From assembly GCA_947484275.1 (NCBI GenBank), contig CANKOY010000038.1:1-38805 (forward strand): DNA of 38,805 nt, read 5' to 3'. Source of the DNA: Planctomycetota bacterium. GTDB lineage: Bacteria; Planctomycetota; UBA1135; GCA-002686595. Under the pieces are notes generated by a model. It ran no database searches, was not told where the DNA came from, and saw only the letters and a list, made by a program, of their open reading frames with translations. This document shows, one piece after another, positions 1 to 8,441 of the stretch (the first letter of the stretch is position 1; the number at the start of each line of letters is the position of its first letter). Position numbers and translations under genes: made by a program.

Positions 1-126
1 CGTCAGCGCGAGCCTGAGCGTCAGCGCGAGCCTGAGCGTCAGCGCGAGCCTGAGCGTCAGCGCGAGCCTGAGCGTCAGCGCGAGCCTGAGCGTCAGCGCG
101 AGCCTGAGCGTCAGCGCGAACCTCGT
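1..126 (+). repeat. 18-bp tandem repeat, about seven copies, coding
   Basis: The unit cgtcagcgcgagcctgag is repeated head to tail without spacers. Six copies (1-108) are identical and the seventh (109-126) differs near its end. The array may continue upstream of the window. It encodes RQREPE repeats in frame 1, so copy-number change would lengthen or shorten the protein without a frameshift. Confidence 0.95.
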
Positions 127-429
127 CGGCGCGAGCGTTCTAGCGACGAGTTCGACCGCCCCGCGGGGCACGGGCGGACGGAGCGACCGGCTCAGCCAGT
201 CCAGCACAGCGCGCAGAGTTCCGAGGGGCGCCGCGATTCTCGACCCGACCGCGAGCCCCGCGAGGACGGACGCGATCGTGAACGGGCCGTGGCAACGCCT
301 CAACCGCGGCGCGCGCCCCCGCCCGAGTCCGGCCAGGTTCGCGAACGGCCGCGGCGCGAGCTCTCGACCCGCGAACGCATGCGCCTGGAGCGCGAGGCCG
401 CCGATTCGCCGCGCCGCGAACGACGCTAA
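1..429 (+). CDS. C-terminal tail of an unidentified Arg/Glu-rich protein (5' partial)
   Basis: Frame 1 is open from the window edge to a TAA at 427-429, giving 142 codons. The first 42 codons are six perfect copies and one degenerate copy of the hexapeptide RQREPE. The rest is a low-complexity, highly charged tail rich in Arg, Glu, Asp and Pro, ending ERMRLEREAADSPRRERR. No folded domain, signal peptide or membrane segment is visible. Tails of this kind occur on RNA-binding enzymes such as DEAD-box helicases or RNase E/G, where they bind RNA or partner proteins, but the folded part lies outside the window and I cannot name the gene. The reading frame is supported by the repeat being an exact multiple of three and by the continuous charged composition. 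An alternative is that the ORF is a chance opening in GC-rich DNA, which I think less likely. Confidence 0.6.
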   Translation, partial: RQREPERQREPERQREPERQREPERQREPERQREPERQREPRRRERSSDEFDRPAGHGRTERPAQPVQHSAQSSEGRRDSRPDREPREDGRDRERAVATPQPRRAPPPESGQVRERPRRELSTRERMRLEREAADSPRRERR

Positions 430-508
430 ACGTTCCATTTCCGCAGCAAGCGGCTAGGAATTGCCCCGTCCTCCTTCCGATTTCCAGCCACTCTCGATTG
501 AGCCTCTT

Positions 509-919
509 ATGGGCGGCACTAACCCCTTCCTTCCTGCGCCGAAAACCAAGCTGCCGACGCAGCCCTACGCGATCACATTCCAGCCCGAGGGCCGGCGAAT
601 CGACGTGGCCCCCGCGCGCCTGCCCTACTCGCGCGACGGACTGAAGGGTTCGATCCTGGAGATTGCGCTCGGGCATGGCCTGGAAATCGACCACGCCTGC
701 GGCGGAGTCTGCGCCTGCTCGACCTGCCACATCATCGTGCGCGAGGGACTCCAGAGTTGCGCGGAAGCCAGCGACGACGAGCTCGATCAACTGGACAACG
801 CCCCGGGCCTGACGCCGAATTCGCGCCTCGCGTGCCAATGCGTCCCCGACGGCAGCGTGCCCGTGGTGATCGAGATCCCGGGCTGGAACCGCAATCACGC
901 CAAGGAAGCTCCGCACTAG
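509..919 (+). CDS. fdx: ISC-type [2Fe-2S] ferredoxin
   Basis: This is a small electron carrier of the adrenodoxin/ISC ferredoxin type, cytoplasmic, which supplies electrons for iron-sulfur cluster assembly or to oxygenases. From the ATG at 509 the product is 136 aa. Cluster ligands follow the family pattern C-x5-C-x2-C with a distal Cys: C64, C70, C73 in HACGGVCACSTCH, and C109 in SRLACQC. The C-terminus IPGWNRNHAKEAPH resembles the E. coli Fdx ending IPRYTINHAREH. A TTG at 461 would add 16 residues but has an AGGA only one base away, so I prefer 509; neither start has a strong Shine-Dalgarno. No isc genes lie beside it here, and the next gene is ispH, itself an iron-sulfur enzyme needing reduction. 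Electron donation to IspH is a reasonable inference, not shown. Confidence 0.9.
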   Translation: MGGTNPFLPAPKTKLPTQPYAITFQPEGRRIDVAPARLPYSRDGLKGSILEIALGHGLEIDHACGGVCACSTCHIIVREGLQSCAEASDDELDQLDNAPGLTPNSRLACQCVPDGSVPVVIEIPGWNRNHAKEAPH

Positions 920-934
920 GTGCTGCTCGCACCT
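918..934 (+). terminator. Short stem-loop overlapping the ferredoxin stop
   Basis: AGGTGC and GCACCT form a perfect 6-bp stem with a 5-nt loop, starting within the stop codon of the ferredoxin gene. No U-tract follows, so it is a weak terminator candidate or simply a mRNA 3'-end hairpin. Confidence 0.35.
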
Positions 935-1050
935 GCGCCGCTCTTGCTGACGCCCCCACCGACTACCGCCACCGGCTAGGTCCCCGCTACCACGTCCGTA
1001 GGCGCGCCTGCGGCGGGGAGGTAGGGTGGTGGCGCGATACCTTAATCCCC

Positions 1051-1974
1051 ATGGAAGTCCTCCTCGCCCAACCCCGCGGTTTCTGCGCCGGTGTCGATCG
1101 CGCGATCGAGATCGTCGAGCGCGCGCTCGAGCTCTACGGCGCCCCGGTTTACGTGCTGCACGAGATCGTGCACAACAAGCATGTGCTCGAAGACTTGCGG
1201 GCCCGCGGCGCCCGCTTCGTCGATTCCCTAGAGGAAATTCCCGAGGGCTCGGTGACCATTTTCAGCGCCCACGGCGTCGCAGCCGACGTCGTCAGCCGCG
1301 GCAATGAGCGGCGCCTGCGCGTAATCGACGCAACCTGTCCCTTGGTTACAAAAGTCCACGACCAGGCCAAACGCTACGAGGGATCTGGCCGCGAGATGAT
1401 CCTCGTGGGCCACCCCGGCCACCCCGAGGTCGAAGGCACTCGCGGTCGCGTCGAGGGACCGGTGCACGTGCTCTCGACCGTCGCCGAAGTCGAGGCGTTG
1501 GTGGTCAAGGACCCCGAACGCCTGGCCTACGTGACCCAGACGACGCTTTCCGTGGACGATACGCGCGAGGTGATCGAGGCCTTGACCAAGCGCTTTCCGA
1601 GCATCAAAGGCCCGGCGCTCACGGACATCTGCTACGCAACGCAAAACCGTCAGGACGCCGTGCGCGACATGAACGGCTCGATCGACATTCTCCTGGTCGT
1701 GGGCTCACAGAACAGTTCGAACTCCAATCGCCTGCGCGAACTCGGCGAGCGCAAGGGATTGCCCGCGCACTTGATCGACGATGAGCGCGATCTCGATCCG
1801 AAGTGGTTCAGCCCCAACATGCGCATCGGAGTTACCGCCGGTGCTTCAGCGCCCGAGGCTCTCGTCCAGAAGGTCCTCGATCGCCTGCGAACGCTCGGCG
1901 TCCACTCGGTGCACGAGATGGACGGAAAGAAAGAGGCGATCGTGTTTCGTCTGCCGGACGAACTCGCGAGCTAG
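1051..1974 (+). CDS. ispH: 4-hydroxy-3-methylbut-2-enyl diphosphate reductase
   Basis: IspH (LytB) carries out the last step of the MEP isoprenoid pathway, reducing HMBPP to IPP and DMAPP with a [4Fe-4S] cluster in the cytoplasm. The product is 307 aa, the usual length. All three cluster cysteines are present: C12 in GFCAGV, C96 in DATCPLVTKVH and C194 in TDICYATQNRQ. Substrate-binding histidines are seen in HEIVHN (H41) and SAHGV (H74), the acid Glu in HPGHPEVEGT (E127 or E128 region), and the SQNSSNSNRL motif follows. The ATG at 1051 sits directly before MEVLLAQPRGFCAGV, as in homologues; a longer upstream frame opening (from 757) overlaps the ferredoxin gene and is not used. No good Shine-Dalgarno is next to the ATG. 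The gene ends one base before the convergent BtuF-like gene. Presence of ispH indicates that isoprenoids are made by the MEP route. Confidence 0.97.
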   Translation: MEVLLAQPRGFCAGVDRAIEIVERALELYGAPVYVLHEIVHNKHVLEDLRARGARFVDSLEEIPEGSVTIFSAHGVAADVVSRGNERRLRVIDATCPLVTKVHDQAKRYEGSGREMILVGHPGHPEVEGTRGRVEGPVHVLSTVAEVEALVVKDPERLAYVTQTTLSVDDTREVIEALTKRFPSIKGPALTDICYATQNRQDAVRDMNGSIDILLVVGSQNSSNSNRLRELGERKGLPAHLIDDERDLDPKWFSPNMRIGVTAGASAPEALVQKVLDRLRTLGVHSVHEMDGKKEAIVFRLPDELAS

Positions 1975-1975
1975 C

Positions 1976-2743
1976 CTACGCAGTCGGATTTCCGCGCGCC
2001 GCGACGATCAAACTCTCGGCATAGTCGATGCCACGCGGGGTGCGCGAGCCGTGCCAGGAGAGCAGTTCACCGTCCGCGATGACGAACCGTCCGCTCGCCA
2101 AACCTGTGAGTTGCGCCAGTTCCTCGCGGTGTTTGTCCTGGAACGGGAAGGGCTCGGTGCACAGCAAGACGACCTCGGGCGCTAGAGCGCCCAACTCGGC
2201 CATATCGATCTCGGGGTAGCGCTCGGCGCGCGCGGCGAAGATGTTGGCGCCACCGGCCTGATCGAGCAGCGCACTGGCGAACGTGTCGGCGTTGACGCTC
2301 ATATAGGGCTTGCGCCAGATCAAGTAGGCCCAGCGCACCCTGCGAGCGTTCGCCGCAGAGGCGACGACACGACGCGTGCGCGCTTCGATGTCGGCGGCGA
2401 TGCGCTCACCCTCGGGCGCGCGCTCGACCGCGGCTGCGATCGAGCGCACCATCTGCGCCGTGGCGGCGGCATCACGCGGCATGCTCACATGCAATGAAAC
2501 TCCAGCGGCGCGCAGAGCGTCGGCGTCTTCGACGCGGTTCTCCTCCTCGTTCATCAAGACCAAGTCGGGTGCCAGCTCGACGATGCGCGCCACGCGCGGC
2601 GTCTTCGTGCCGCCGATCTTCTCGACCCCGGCCACACCATCGACGGGATGCACGCACCAATCAGTCGCGGCCACCAAGTCCGCGCCGCGGCCAAGGTCGA
2701 AGACCAACTCGGTGAGGCTGGGGCAGAGAGAAACGATGCGCAC
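1976..2743 (-). CDS. BtuF-like helical-backbone metal receptor protein (no signal peptide)
   Basis: The product is 255 aa and looks like the periplasmic-binding-protein-2 family of BtuF and FhuD. The N-terminus VRIVSLCPSLTELVFDLG, the strand-loop GATDWCVHP-like segment (AATDWCVHPVDG), the KIGGTKTPRVARIVELAPDLVL block and the long helix after it match cobalamin or iron-chelate receptors. The GTG at 2743 starts exactly at the conserved first strand. An upstream in-frame extension would overlap the glycosyltransferase and is rejected. No signal peptide or lipobox precedes the domain, so as written the protein would stay in the cytoplasm. No ABC permease or ATPase gene is nearby. It is the last gene of a four-gene minus-strand run, 13 bp after the glycosyltransferase stop. 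Ligand is unknown; cobalamin is plausible because a B12 mutase lies in the same window. Confidence 0.75.
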   Translation of the reverse strand: MRIVSLCPSLTELVFDLGRGADLVAATDWCVHPVDGVAGVEKIGGTKTPRVARIVELAPDLVLMNEEENRVEDADALRAAGVSLHVSMPRDAAATAQMVRSIAAAVERAPEGERIAADIEARTRRVVASAANARRVRWAYLIWRKPYMSVNADTFASALLDQAGGANIFAARAERYPEIDMAELGALAPEVVLLCTEPFPFQDKHREELAQLTGLASGRFVIADGELLSWHGSRTPRGIDYAESLIVAARGNPTA

Positions 2744-2756
2744 GACGCAGAGTGGC

Positions 2757-3926
2757 TCAGGCCTTGGCCGCCACGAATGCCGGACGCGGAGACTCCGGCA
2801 TGCTCTCGCCCGCGAGTCGGTGCACGCCCAGTGCGTATTCGCGGATCGTGCGCTCGTAGTCGAACTGCTGCACGTCTTCGAAGGCGCGCCGCCCCATCTC
2901 GACGCGTTTGGATTCATCGTCGAGGACGCTCTCGAAGGCCGCGGCGAGGCTCTCGGCGTCGAACCCGCACAGCCAACCGTTTCGGCCGTTGACCAAGAGC
3001 TCCTTCATCATGCCCACCGGTGTGCTGACCGCGGGAATGCCGCAGGCCATGCCCTCAACCGTCGACCGCGGCCCGCCTTCGCAGCTCGAAGCGCACACCA
3101 CCAGTCCGCTCTTGCGGTAAACGTCCGCCAATTCCGCAGTGGAATCGGTCCAGCCGCGGATTCTCACTTGATCGGCGACTCCGCGGCTCGCGGCGCGCTC
3201 GCGCACGAGTTTTTCGAGTGGTCCCATGCCGATGAACAGCGCGCGGTGGCGCTTGCCGCGCGTCTTCGACAGCGCGAGCGCGTCGACGATCTTGTCGAGG
3301 CCTTTGTTCGAGGCGAAGCGGCCGGCGTAGACGATCTCCTGCTCGCGCGCGGGCACCTCTGCGATCGCTTTGAACGTCGCCAGGTCGATGTACAAGGAGC
3401 GCAGCACGAGCACCTTCGCCGGCGGCACGCCCAGTTTTTCGAGCAGCGGCTTCAATTCGCCAGCGTTGACCACGCGAAAGGCCATTGCCCGGTCGCGGGC
3501 CCAGCGCAGATACACCTTGGTCGCCAGACACTCGAAGCGCTCGCGAAAATTCGACGCGATCGGATAGCCGGGAACGTGGTGGATCTCCGACAGGTAGGGC
3601 ACGCCGCTCTCGCGCGACAGTGCTGCGGCGGCGCGACCGGCCTGGAAAATGCCGTAGTCGTGGCTGACGATCAGCGTCGGCTTGTGTTCGCGGATCAATT
3701 CGGCGCCGCGCTGCCTCCAGAAGTTGATCAACCCGCCGCGCCCGCAATCGGCGGGATGTAGGTGCACATTGCCGAGGATCTGGCGCGTGGTCACCGCCTT
3801 GTCCGGGCGCGGCAGCAAGATGTCCACGCGCTCGAAGTAGCGCGAAAATCCACGCTGGGTCTCATAGAGCGGTCCCTTGCCACCCACGGGCGTCAGGCGA
3901 TCGCCGCTGATCATCAGGACTCTCAC
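2757..3926 (-). CDS. GT4-family glycosyltransferase
   Basis: The product is a 389-aa GT-B fold glycosyltransferase that would transfer a sugar from a nucleotide donor to a growing envelope or exopolysaccharide glycan at the cytoplasmic side of the membrane. The N-terminal Rossmann half opens MRVLMISGDRLTPVGGKG. The C-terminal half begins near VYAGRFASNKGLDKI (199-213) and carries the GT4 EX7E motif at E283 and E291 in CEGGPRSTVEGMACG, which contacts the donor. The start is GTG at 3926, 9 bp after the stop of the 2-epimerase gene, so the two are surely co-transcribed. No membrane segment is visible. Acceptor and linkage cannot be deduced; adjacency to UDP-GlcNAc 2-epimerase suggests a ManNAc- or ManNAcA-containing product as an inference. 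Confidence 0.88.
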   Translation of the reverse strand: MRVLMISGDRLTPVGGKGPLYETQRGFSRYFERVDILLPRPDKAVTTRQILGNVHLHPADCGRGGLINFWRQRGAELIREHKPTLIVSHDYGIFQAGRAAAALSRESGVPYLSEIHHVPGYPIASNFRERFECLATKVYLRWARDRAMAFRVVNAGELKPLLEKLGVPPAKVLVLRSLYIDLATFKAIAEVPAREQEIVYAGRFASNKGLDKIVDALALSKTRGKRHRALFIGMGPLEKLVRERAASRGVADQVRIRGWTDSTAELADVYRKSGLVVCASSCEGGPRSTVEGMACGIPAVSTPVGMMKELLVNGRNGWLCGFDAESLAAAFESVLDDESKRVEMGRRAFEDVQQFDYERTIREYALGVHRLAGESMPESPRPAFVAAKA

Positions 3927-3935
3927 GGAACCCTT

Positions 3936-5033
3936 CTACTTCGCACAACCGAGGCGCGCGAGGATGCGCTCGGCGGAGTGTCCGTCGCCGAACACGTCGG
4001 GCCATTGGCGGTCGCGCTGCAACTGGTGCTGCGCCGCAACCAGCAGGGCGTCGGGGGAATAGCCGGCGAGGAAATTGGCGCCGATGCGCAGGGTTTCGGG
4101 CCGTTCGGTGTTTTCGCGGACCGTGACGCAGGGCACGCGCAACACGCAGGCTTCCTCTTGGATCCCGCCCGAGTCGGTGATCAACAGGCGCGCGCCCGCC
4201 TCCAGGGCCAAGAAGTCCAGGTAGCCCTGGGCTTCGATCGCGAGCATGCCGCGCACGGCAGCGAGCTTGGAATCCAGGCCGAAGGCAGCCAGTTGCTTTT
4301 TGGTGCGCGGGTGCACCGGGAAGACCAGTTGCAATCCAAGGGCCCCGATGCGGGACAAACCTTCGATTGCGCCGCGCAAGCGCGCTTCGTCGTCCACCAG
4401 TTCGGGCCGGTGCAGCGTGATCAGTGCGTAGTCCGCGGACTCCAGTCCCAGTTGCGCTAGCGCTCTCGACTGCGCCTTTGCCCGCGGCAGCATGGCGATC
4501 AAGGCATCGACCACGGTGTTGCCACTGACGCAGATTCGCGCGTCCTCGTGACCTTCGTCGAGCAAGTTCTTGCGACTTGTCTCGGTCGGCGCGAACAAAT
4601 CATCGGAGAGCGAGTCCGCCAGGATGCGGTTCAGTTCCTCCGACATCGCTGGATCGAAACTGCGCAGACCAGCCTCGACGTGGGCCACGCGGATTCCGGC
4701 CTTCGACGCGGCGAGCACGCCCGCGAGCACGGAATTCGTGTCGCCCTGGACGATCACAACGTCGGGCCTTTCGCGCAGGAACACCGCGTGCATCGCGCGC
4801 GTCATCTCGGACACCTGGCGGCCGAAGGGCCGCGCGCCGAGGCCCAGGTTGAACTGCGGCGCTTTCAAGCCCAAGTCGGCGAAGAACTGGGCGTCCATGC
4901 TCGCCGAATAGTGCTGGCCGGTGTGCACGACGAAATGCTCGAGGCCGCGCGCTTGCATCAGCCACAGAAGCGGCGCGCACTTGACGATCTCCGGCCGCGT
5001 GCCAAGGGCGATGCAGAATCTCAAAGCAACCAC
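3936..5033 (-). CDS. wecB: UDP-N-acetylglucosamine 2-epimerase (non-hydrolysing)
   Basis: The enzyme interconverts UDP-GlcNAc and UDP-ManNAc in the cytoplasm, supplying ManNAc-type sugars for surface glycans. The 365-aa product has the family's opening ALGTRPEIVKCAPL, and residues matching the E. coli WecB active site: D98 in GDTNS, E120 in HVEAGLRS, the SEELNRI glutamates near 132-133 and H208 in LHRPE. The C-terminal donor motif is TDSGGIQEEA. The usual HRREN is HRPEL here, a conservative departure next to the catalytic histidine. The GTG start at 5033 lies inside the upstream toroid gene, with a 13-bp overlap, which implies translational coupling. Genes on both sides belong to the same glycan operon. 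Confidence 0.92.
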   Translation of the reverse strand: MVALRFCIALGTRPEIVKCAPLLWLMQARGLEHFVVHTGQHYSASMDAQFFADLGLKAPQFNLGLGARPFGRQVSEMTRAMHAVFLRERPDVVIVQGDTNSVLAGVLAASKAGIRVAHVEAGLRSFDPAMSEELNRILADSLSDDLFAPTETSRKNLLDEGHEDARICVSGNTVVDALIAMLPRAKAQSRALAQLGLESADYALITLHRPELVDDEARLRGAIEGLSRIGALGLQLVFPVHPRTKKQLAAFGLDSKLAAVRGMLAIEAQGYLDFLALEAGARLLITDSGGIQEEACVLRVPCVTVRENTERPETLRIGANFLAGYSPDALLVAAQHQLQRDRQWPDVFGDGHSAERILARLGCAK

Positions 5034-6088
5034 TCCACTTCTCTCTCGCCTCGAGCGAACAAGCAGGCCTGGCCTGCGAACATGCTGACCCAGGAATTGA
5101 CGTCCTGGGATGAGTGGTTGTAGCGCAGGCCGCCCGCCGGAGTCTGCAGGCTGTGTAGGAAACCCAGCGCAGCGGATATCTCGGCGCTGAAGCGCTCGGC
5201 ATCGACCGCGGACCAGATGCGCACGGCCTGGGACGTGGCGTCGCCCTGACGCGCGAGCTCTGCCTCAGGGCGGCCATGGTAGTTGGTCAGGCTGCCGTCG
5301 GGGTTTTGCACGCGTGCGAGCCACGCGGCCGCTGGTGCGATGGGCGCGGGATCCGCGAGTTTGCGCTTCGATAGCGCGAGCAGGCCTTCGACGGCGTAGC
5401 AGTGCGCGTGTGCGTAGACCCACGGACGGCGCGCGTTGACCTGAAATGCGTCGTTGCGAAAGCAGGTCTCGACGACTTCGCCCACGACGGAGCGCGCAAG
5501 TTCACGCGCTCGATCATCGCCGAGCAACGTCGCCGCGGTGTCGAGTGCGATGCCCGTCTTCAGCGCCGAGGCTCCGAAGGACAAGGACCAACTCGTGTCG
5601 TCGACCACCGGCTCGCCGCCCTTACAGGCGACGACTCGGCGCGAGAGGTTGACCGCCAGGAAATCGGCCATGCGCGCGATCGCCGGAGCAAAATCCGTGC
5701 GACCTGAAATGCTGTCCACGCGCGCGAGACCGCACAGGGCGATGCCGGTGTCGAAGGTGTAGTCGATGCCTGCGCGACCCAGACCACCCGCGGGCGAGAG
5801 GCTCGCGACGATCGCCCGACCCACGAGTTGTCCGCGGGCGAGCCACGGCCGGCCGGCGTCGGTCCGCGCGCGCTCGGCGCACAGGCTCGCGTAGTAGCCC
5901 ATGATCTCGGGGTACACGTACCCGGGCTTCTTCGGGTTGAGCCAGGACTGGACGCGCCCCTGCGGGTCGCAAAGTCCCGAGTCGAATAGCCACCCGAAGA
6001 TCCGGGCCTCCTCAGGACGCGGCAGATCGGCACGGCGGCCCCCACTGGGGCGTGAAACCGGCTCGCGTGGGGCGTTGGGCACGTGCAT
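5021..6088 (-). CDS. Predicted alpha/alpha-toroid protein of a surface-glycan operon
   Basis: From the ATG at 6088 the product is 355 aa, soluble, with no signal peptide. It contains repeated helical hairpins of the terpenoid-cyclase/glycosidase toroid type: IDYTFDTGIALCGLAR, YAHAHCYAVEGLLAL, AAWLARVQNPDGSL and LGFLHSLQTPAGGLRYNH, the last two resembling QW-type repeats of squalene-hopene cyclases. I do not see the DXDD acid of those cyclases. The position directly before, and overlapping, the UDP-GlcNAc 2-epimerase gene points to glycan synthesis or modification. Relatives of this architecture in polysaccharide clusters are often mislabelled. Catalytic activity is not assigned. A longer in-frame upstream extension is a Pro/Ser/Arg-rich GC artefact. 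Confidence 0.6.
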   Translation of the reverse strand: MHVPNAPREPVSRPSGGRRADLPRPEEARIFGWLFDSGLCDPQGRVQSWLNPKKPGYVYPEIMGYYASLCAERARTDAGRPWLARGQLVGRAIVASLSPAGGLGRAGIDYTFDTGIALCGLARVDSISGRTDFAPAIARMADFLAVNLSRRVVACKGGEPVVDDTSWSLSFGASALKTGIALDTAATLLGDDRARELARSVVGEVVETCFRNDAFQVNARRPWVYAHAHCYAVEGLLALSKRKLADPAPIAPAAAWLARVQNPDGSLTNYHGRPEAELARQGDATSQAVRIWSAVDAERFSAEISAALGFLHSLQTPAGGLRYNHSSQDVNSWVSMFAGQACLFARGEREVEWLL

Positions 6089-6329
6089 GGACCGCTTTGG
6101 CGTGAGTCGACGGTGGCTGGTGCGGCAGGGACTGCGAGGGATGGGGTTTCCGGCCCCGGGGGAACGAAGAGGCTCCGCCGGGCTCAGGACGGTCGGTCCG
6201 GAGTCCGCCAAGCGTACCGCATCGGCAGGCGCGCTGGCACGCCAGGGCCTATCGGCGGACCTGAGCGGCGAACTGGCGCCGGGAGCCCCCGTGCCGACGG
6301 ATGGCGCCCGCGGGCGGGACGGGCAGGCC

Positions 6330-7202
6330 TCAGGAACCGGTGAGCGGCTCGCAGGCGTAGCGCTTGCCTGCACGCACGATGCGGCCGAAGGCGTGCTCTT
6401 CGTCGTGATAGAAAAGTCCTGTCCAGCCGCCAGCCGCCGCGCGCTCGAGCCAGGCGGAGCGCACCTCGAAGGAGCGCGCCACGTCGAGATCGTAGGCCAT
6501 GATGTACGGCGGTTGGATGTGGTGTGTGGTGGGCACGACGTCGGACCAGAACACGGCGCACTCGCCCTGTTCGTCGCCGATCGTCACGACGCTGACACCG
6601 TCGGAGTGACCGCCGAGGGTGTGCGCCACGAGTCCCGGGACGATTTCGGCGCGGCCGTCGAAGCCACTGAGCAGTCCCGCCTCCTCGATCGCCAGCAAGT
6701 CCTCCGCGCGATAGCTTCCCTGGCGCGCGTGCCCGGGCCGCTTGGCCATGGCGATCTCGATCGACGGCGCGAAATGGCGCGCGTTGGGGAACTGCGGCGT
6801 GAGTCTGCCGTCGCGCAGCATCACCTGCGCGCCGATGTGATCCCAGTGACAGTGCGTGGCGACCACATGCGTGATGTCGTTCACGTGGTGACCCGCGGCG
6901 GCCAGTGACTGCTCCAGGCTCGTCGTGGGTTCGATGTGATAAATCGCGCGCGACTTCGCGTCCCAGCGATCGCCCAGGCCGACTTCGATGACGACCCGGT
7001 GCTCTCCGCGCTCGGCGAGGAACGGTCGCAGTGCCATGCGGATCGTGTTGTCCTCAGCGGGCGGCGTCAGTTTCTGCCACAGGTTCTTCGGCACGACACC
7101 CCACATGGCGCCGCCGTCGAGGCGAAAGAAGCCGTCCGAGAGCGCTGTGATGCGCCAATCGCCGACTTTTATCCGCCGCGGCTCGAACTTCAGCGCACTC
7201 AC
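6330..7202 (-). CDS. Metallo-beta-lactamase-fold hydrolase
   Basis: The product is about 290 aa with the metal-binding motif THCHWDH (H117, H119, D121, H122). Later ligands are H199 in TLGGHSDG and D221 in FWSDVVPT, and a C-terminal FYHDEEH supplies a further His. This is the arrangement of binuclear zinc hydrolases such as quorum-quenching lactonases and related MBL-fold enzymes. The ATHCHWDHIG context and the segment TLGGHSDGVSVV fit the lactonase-like branch, but the substrate is unknown. The GTG at 7202 is chosen just before the conserved SALKFEPRRIKVG start; a GTG at 7217 is equally possible. The gene follows the acyl-CoA dehydrogenase stop by 23 bp, so it is probably the tail gene of the acyl-CoA block. 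Thioester hydrolysis is one possible role there, as inference. Confidence 0.82.
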   Translation of the reverse strand: MSALKFEPRRIKVGDWRITALSDGFFRLDGGAMWGVVPKNLWQKLTPPAEDNTIRMALRPFLAERGEHRVVIEVGLGDRWDAKSRAIYHIEPTTSLEQSLAAAGHHVNDITHVVATHCHWDHIGAQVMLRDGRLTPQFPNARHFAPSIEIAMAKRPGHARQGSYRAEDLLAIEEAGLLSGFDGRAEIVPGLVAHTLGGHSDGVSVVTIGDEQGECAVFWSDVVPTTHHIQPPYIMAYDLDVARSFEVRSAWLERAAAGGWTGLFYHDEEHAFGRIVRAGKRYACEPLTGS

Positions 7203-7225
7203 GTCACTTGGATGCACGTCGAGCG

Positions 7226-8389
7226 TCAGCGCAGGATATTGCGCGCGATGATCAGGCGTTGGATCTCGCTCGTGCCCTCGCCGATCACGCACAGTTTCGC
7301 GTCGCGCCACATGCGCTCCACCGGGTACTCGCGGCTGTAGCCCATGCCGCCATAAATTTGGATCGCGTCGTAGGTGACGCGCATGGCGCACTCAGAAGCG
7401 AACAGTTTGGCCATCGCCGCTTCCTTCGAATAGCGCTGGCCCGCGTCCTTGAGGCGCGCGCAGTGGTAGATCAGGTGCGTCGCGGCCTCGATGTCGAGGG
7501 CCATGTTCGCCAGCTTGAATTGCACGGCCTGCAGGTCGGTCAACTTGCCGCCGAAGGCCTCGCGCTCGGCCGCGTAAGCGCGCGCGCAGTCGTAGGCGCC
7601 CTCGGCGATGCCCAAGGACAGAGCTCCGATTGAGATCCGACCGCCGTCGAGGGTCTTCATGAACGTCTTGAAGCCGTCTTCCTCCGGTCCGAGCAGATGG
7701 TCGCGCGGAATGCGCGCGTCCTCGAACACCAGGCTGCCCCAGTCCGAGCCGCGCATGCCGAGTTTTTTCTCGCCGGGCTCCACGTCCAGGCCCTTGGTCG
7801 TGCGCGGTACGACGAAGGCCGAGATCCCGCGGGAACCGCGCGCGCGGTCGGTGACCGCGGTCACGATGAACGAGCCCGCGTAGTTCGCGTTCGTGCAGAA
7901 ACACTTGCGGCCGTTGAGCACCCACGAATCGCCGTCGAGAACCGCACTGGTTTGCGTGCCGCCCGAATCAGAACCGGCGTTGGGCTCGGTCAATCCATAG
8001 GCGCCCATGTACTCGCCGGAGATCAAGCGCGGGACGTACTCGCGCTTGAGCTTCTCGCCGCCCCAGGCATAGATCGGATAGGTGCCGAGGGACACGTGGG
8101 CCGCGAGCGTGAGCGCAGTGGATCCGCAGACCTTGGCGATCTCCTCCACCGCCAGGATGTAGGCCAAGGTCCCGCCGTTGGAGCCGCCGACGGATTCGTC
8201 GAAGGGAATCCCGGGCAGACCCAGTTCCACGATGCGTTCCCAGGTCTTCTTTTCGAAGCGATGGTGCTCGTCCACCTCCTGGGCCAGGGGCGCGATCTCG
8301 CTCTTGGCGAAGTCGCGGACCATGTCGCGGATCATGATTTGATCCTCGGTCAGGTCGAAGGAGTGTTTGATTTCAGGCAGCGTGAACAT
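7226..8389 (-). CDS. Acyl-CoA dehydrogenase (short-chain type)
   Basis: This FAD flavoprotein would oxidise an acyl-CoA to the 2-enoyl-CoA and pass electrons to ETF. The 387-aa product begins [21 protein letters not shown]. It has the substrate/FAD loop [14 protein letters not shown], the segment [16 protein letters not shown], the [13 protein letters not shown] motif, [16 protein letters not shown], and ends with the catalytic-base motif GEGTSEIQ, placing the Glu at residue 371, the position used in short- and medium-chain dehydrogenases. The ATG at 8389 fits the family length; an upstream extension to 8506 is not conserved-looking. It lies 52 bp after the HTH gene and 23 bp before the MBL gene. 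With two dehydrogenases in this block, one may act on butyryl-CoA and the other on a branched or dicarboxylic analogue; the sequence alone does not say which. Confidence 0.93.
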   Translation of the reverse strand: MFTLPEIKHSFDLTEDQIMIRDMVRDFAKSEIAPLAQEVDEHHRFEKKTWERIVELGLPGIPFDESVGGSNGGTLAYILAVEEIAKVCGSTALTLAAHVSLGTYPIYAWGGEKLKREYVPRLISGEYMGAYGLTEPNAGSDSGGTQTSAVLDGDSWVLNGRKCFCTNANYAGSFIVTAVTDRARGSRGISAFVVPRTTKGLDVEPGEKKLGMRGSDWGSLVFEDARIPRDHLLGPEEDGFKTFMKTLDGGRISIGALSLGIAEGAYDCARAYAAEREAFGGKLTDLQAVQFKLANMALDIEAATHLIYHCARLKDAGQRYSKEAAMAKLFASECAMRVTYDAIQIYGGMGYSREYPVERMWRDAKLCVIGEGTSEIQRLIIARNILR

Positions 8390-8441
8390 GGTGGGTCGAG
8401 TGGCTTGGAGTCGCCTCAGGGTGGGAATCAGCGGGCGTCGC

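Noticed and set aside
1..126. Tandem array considered as a CRISPR
   Set aside because: The 18-bp units are contiguous with no spacers and stay in one coding frame.
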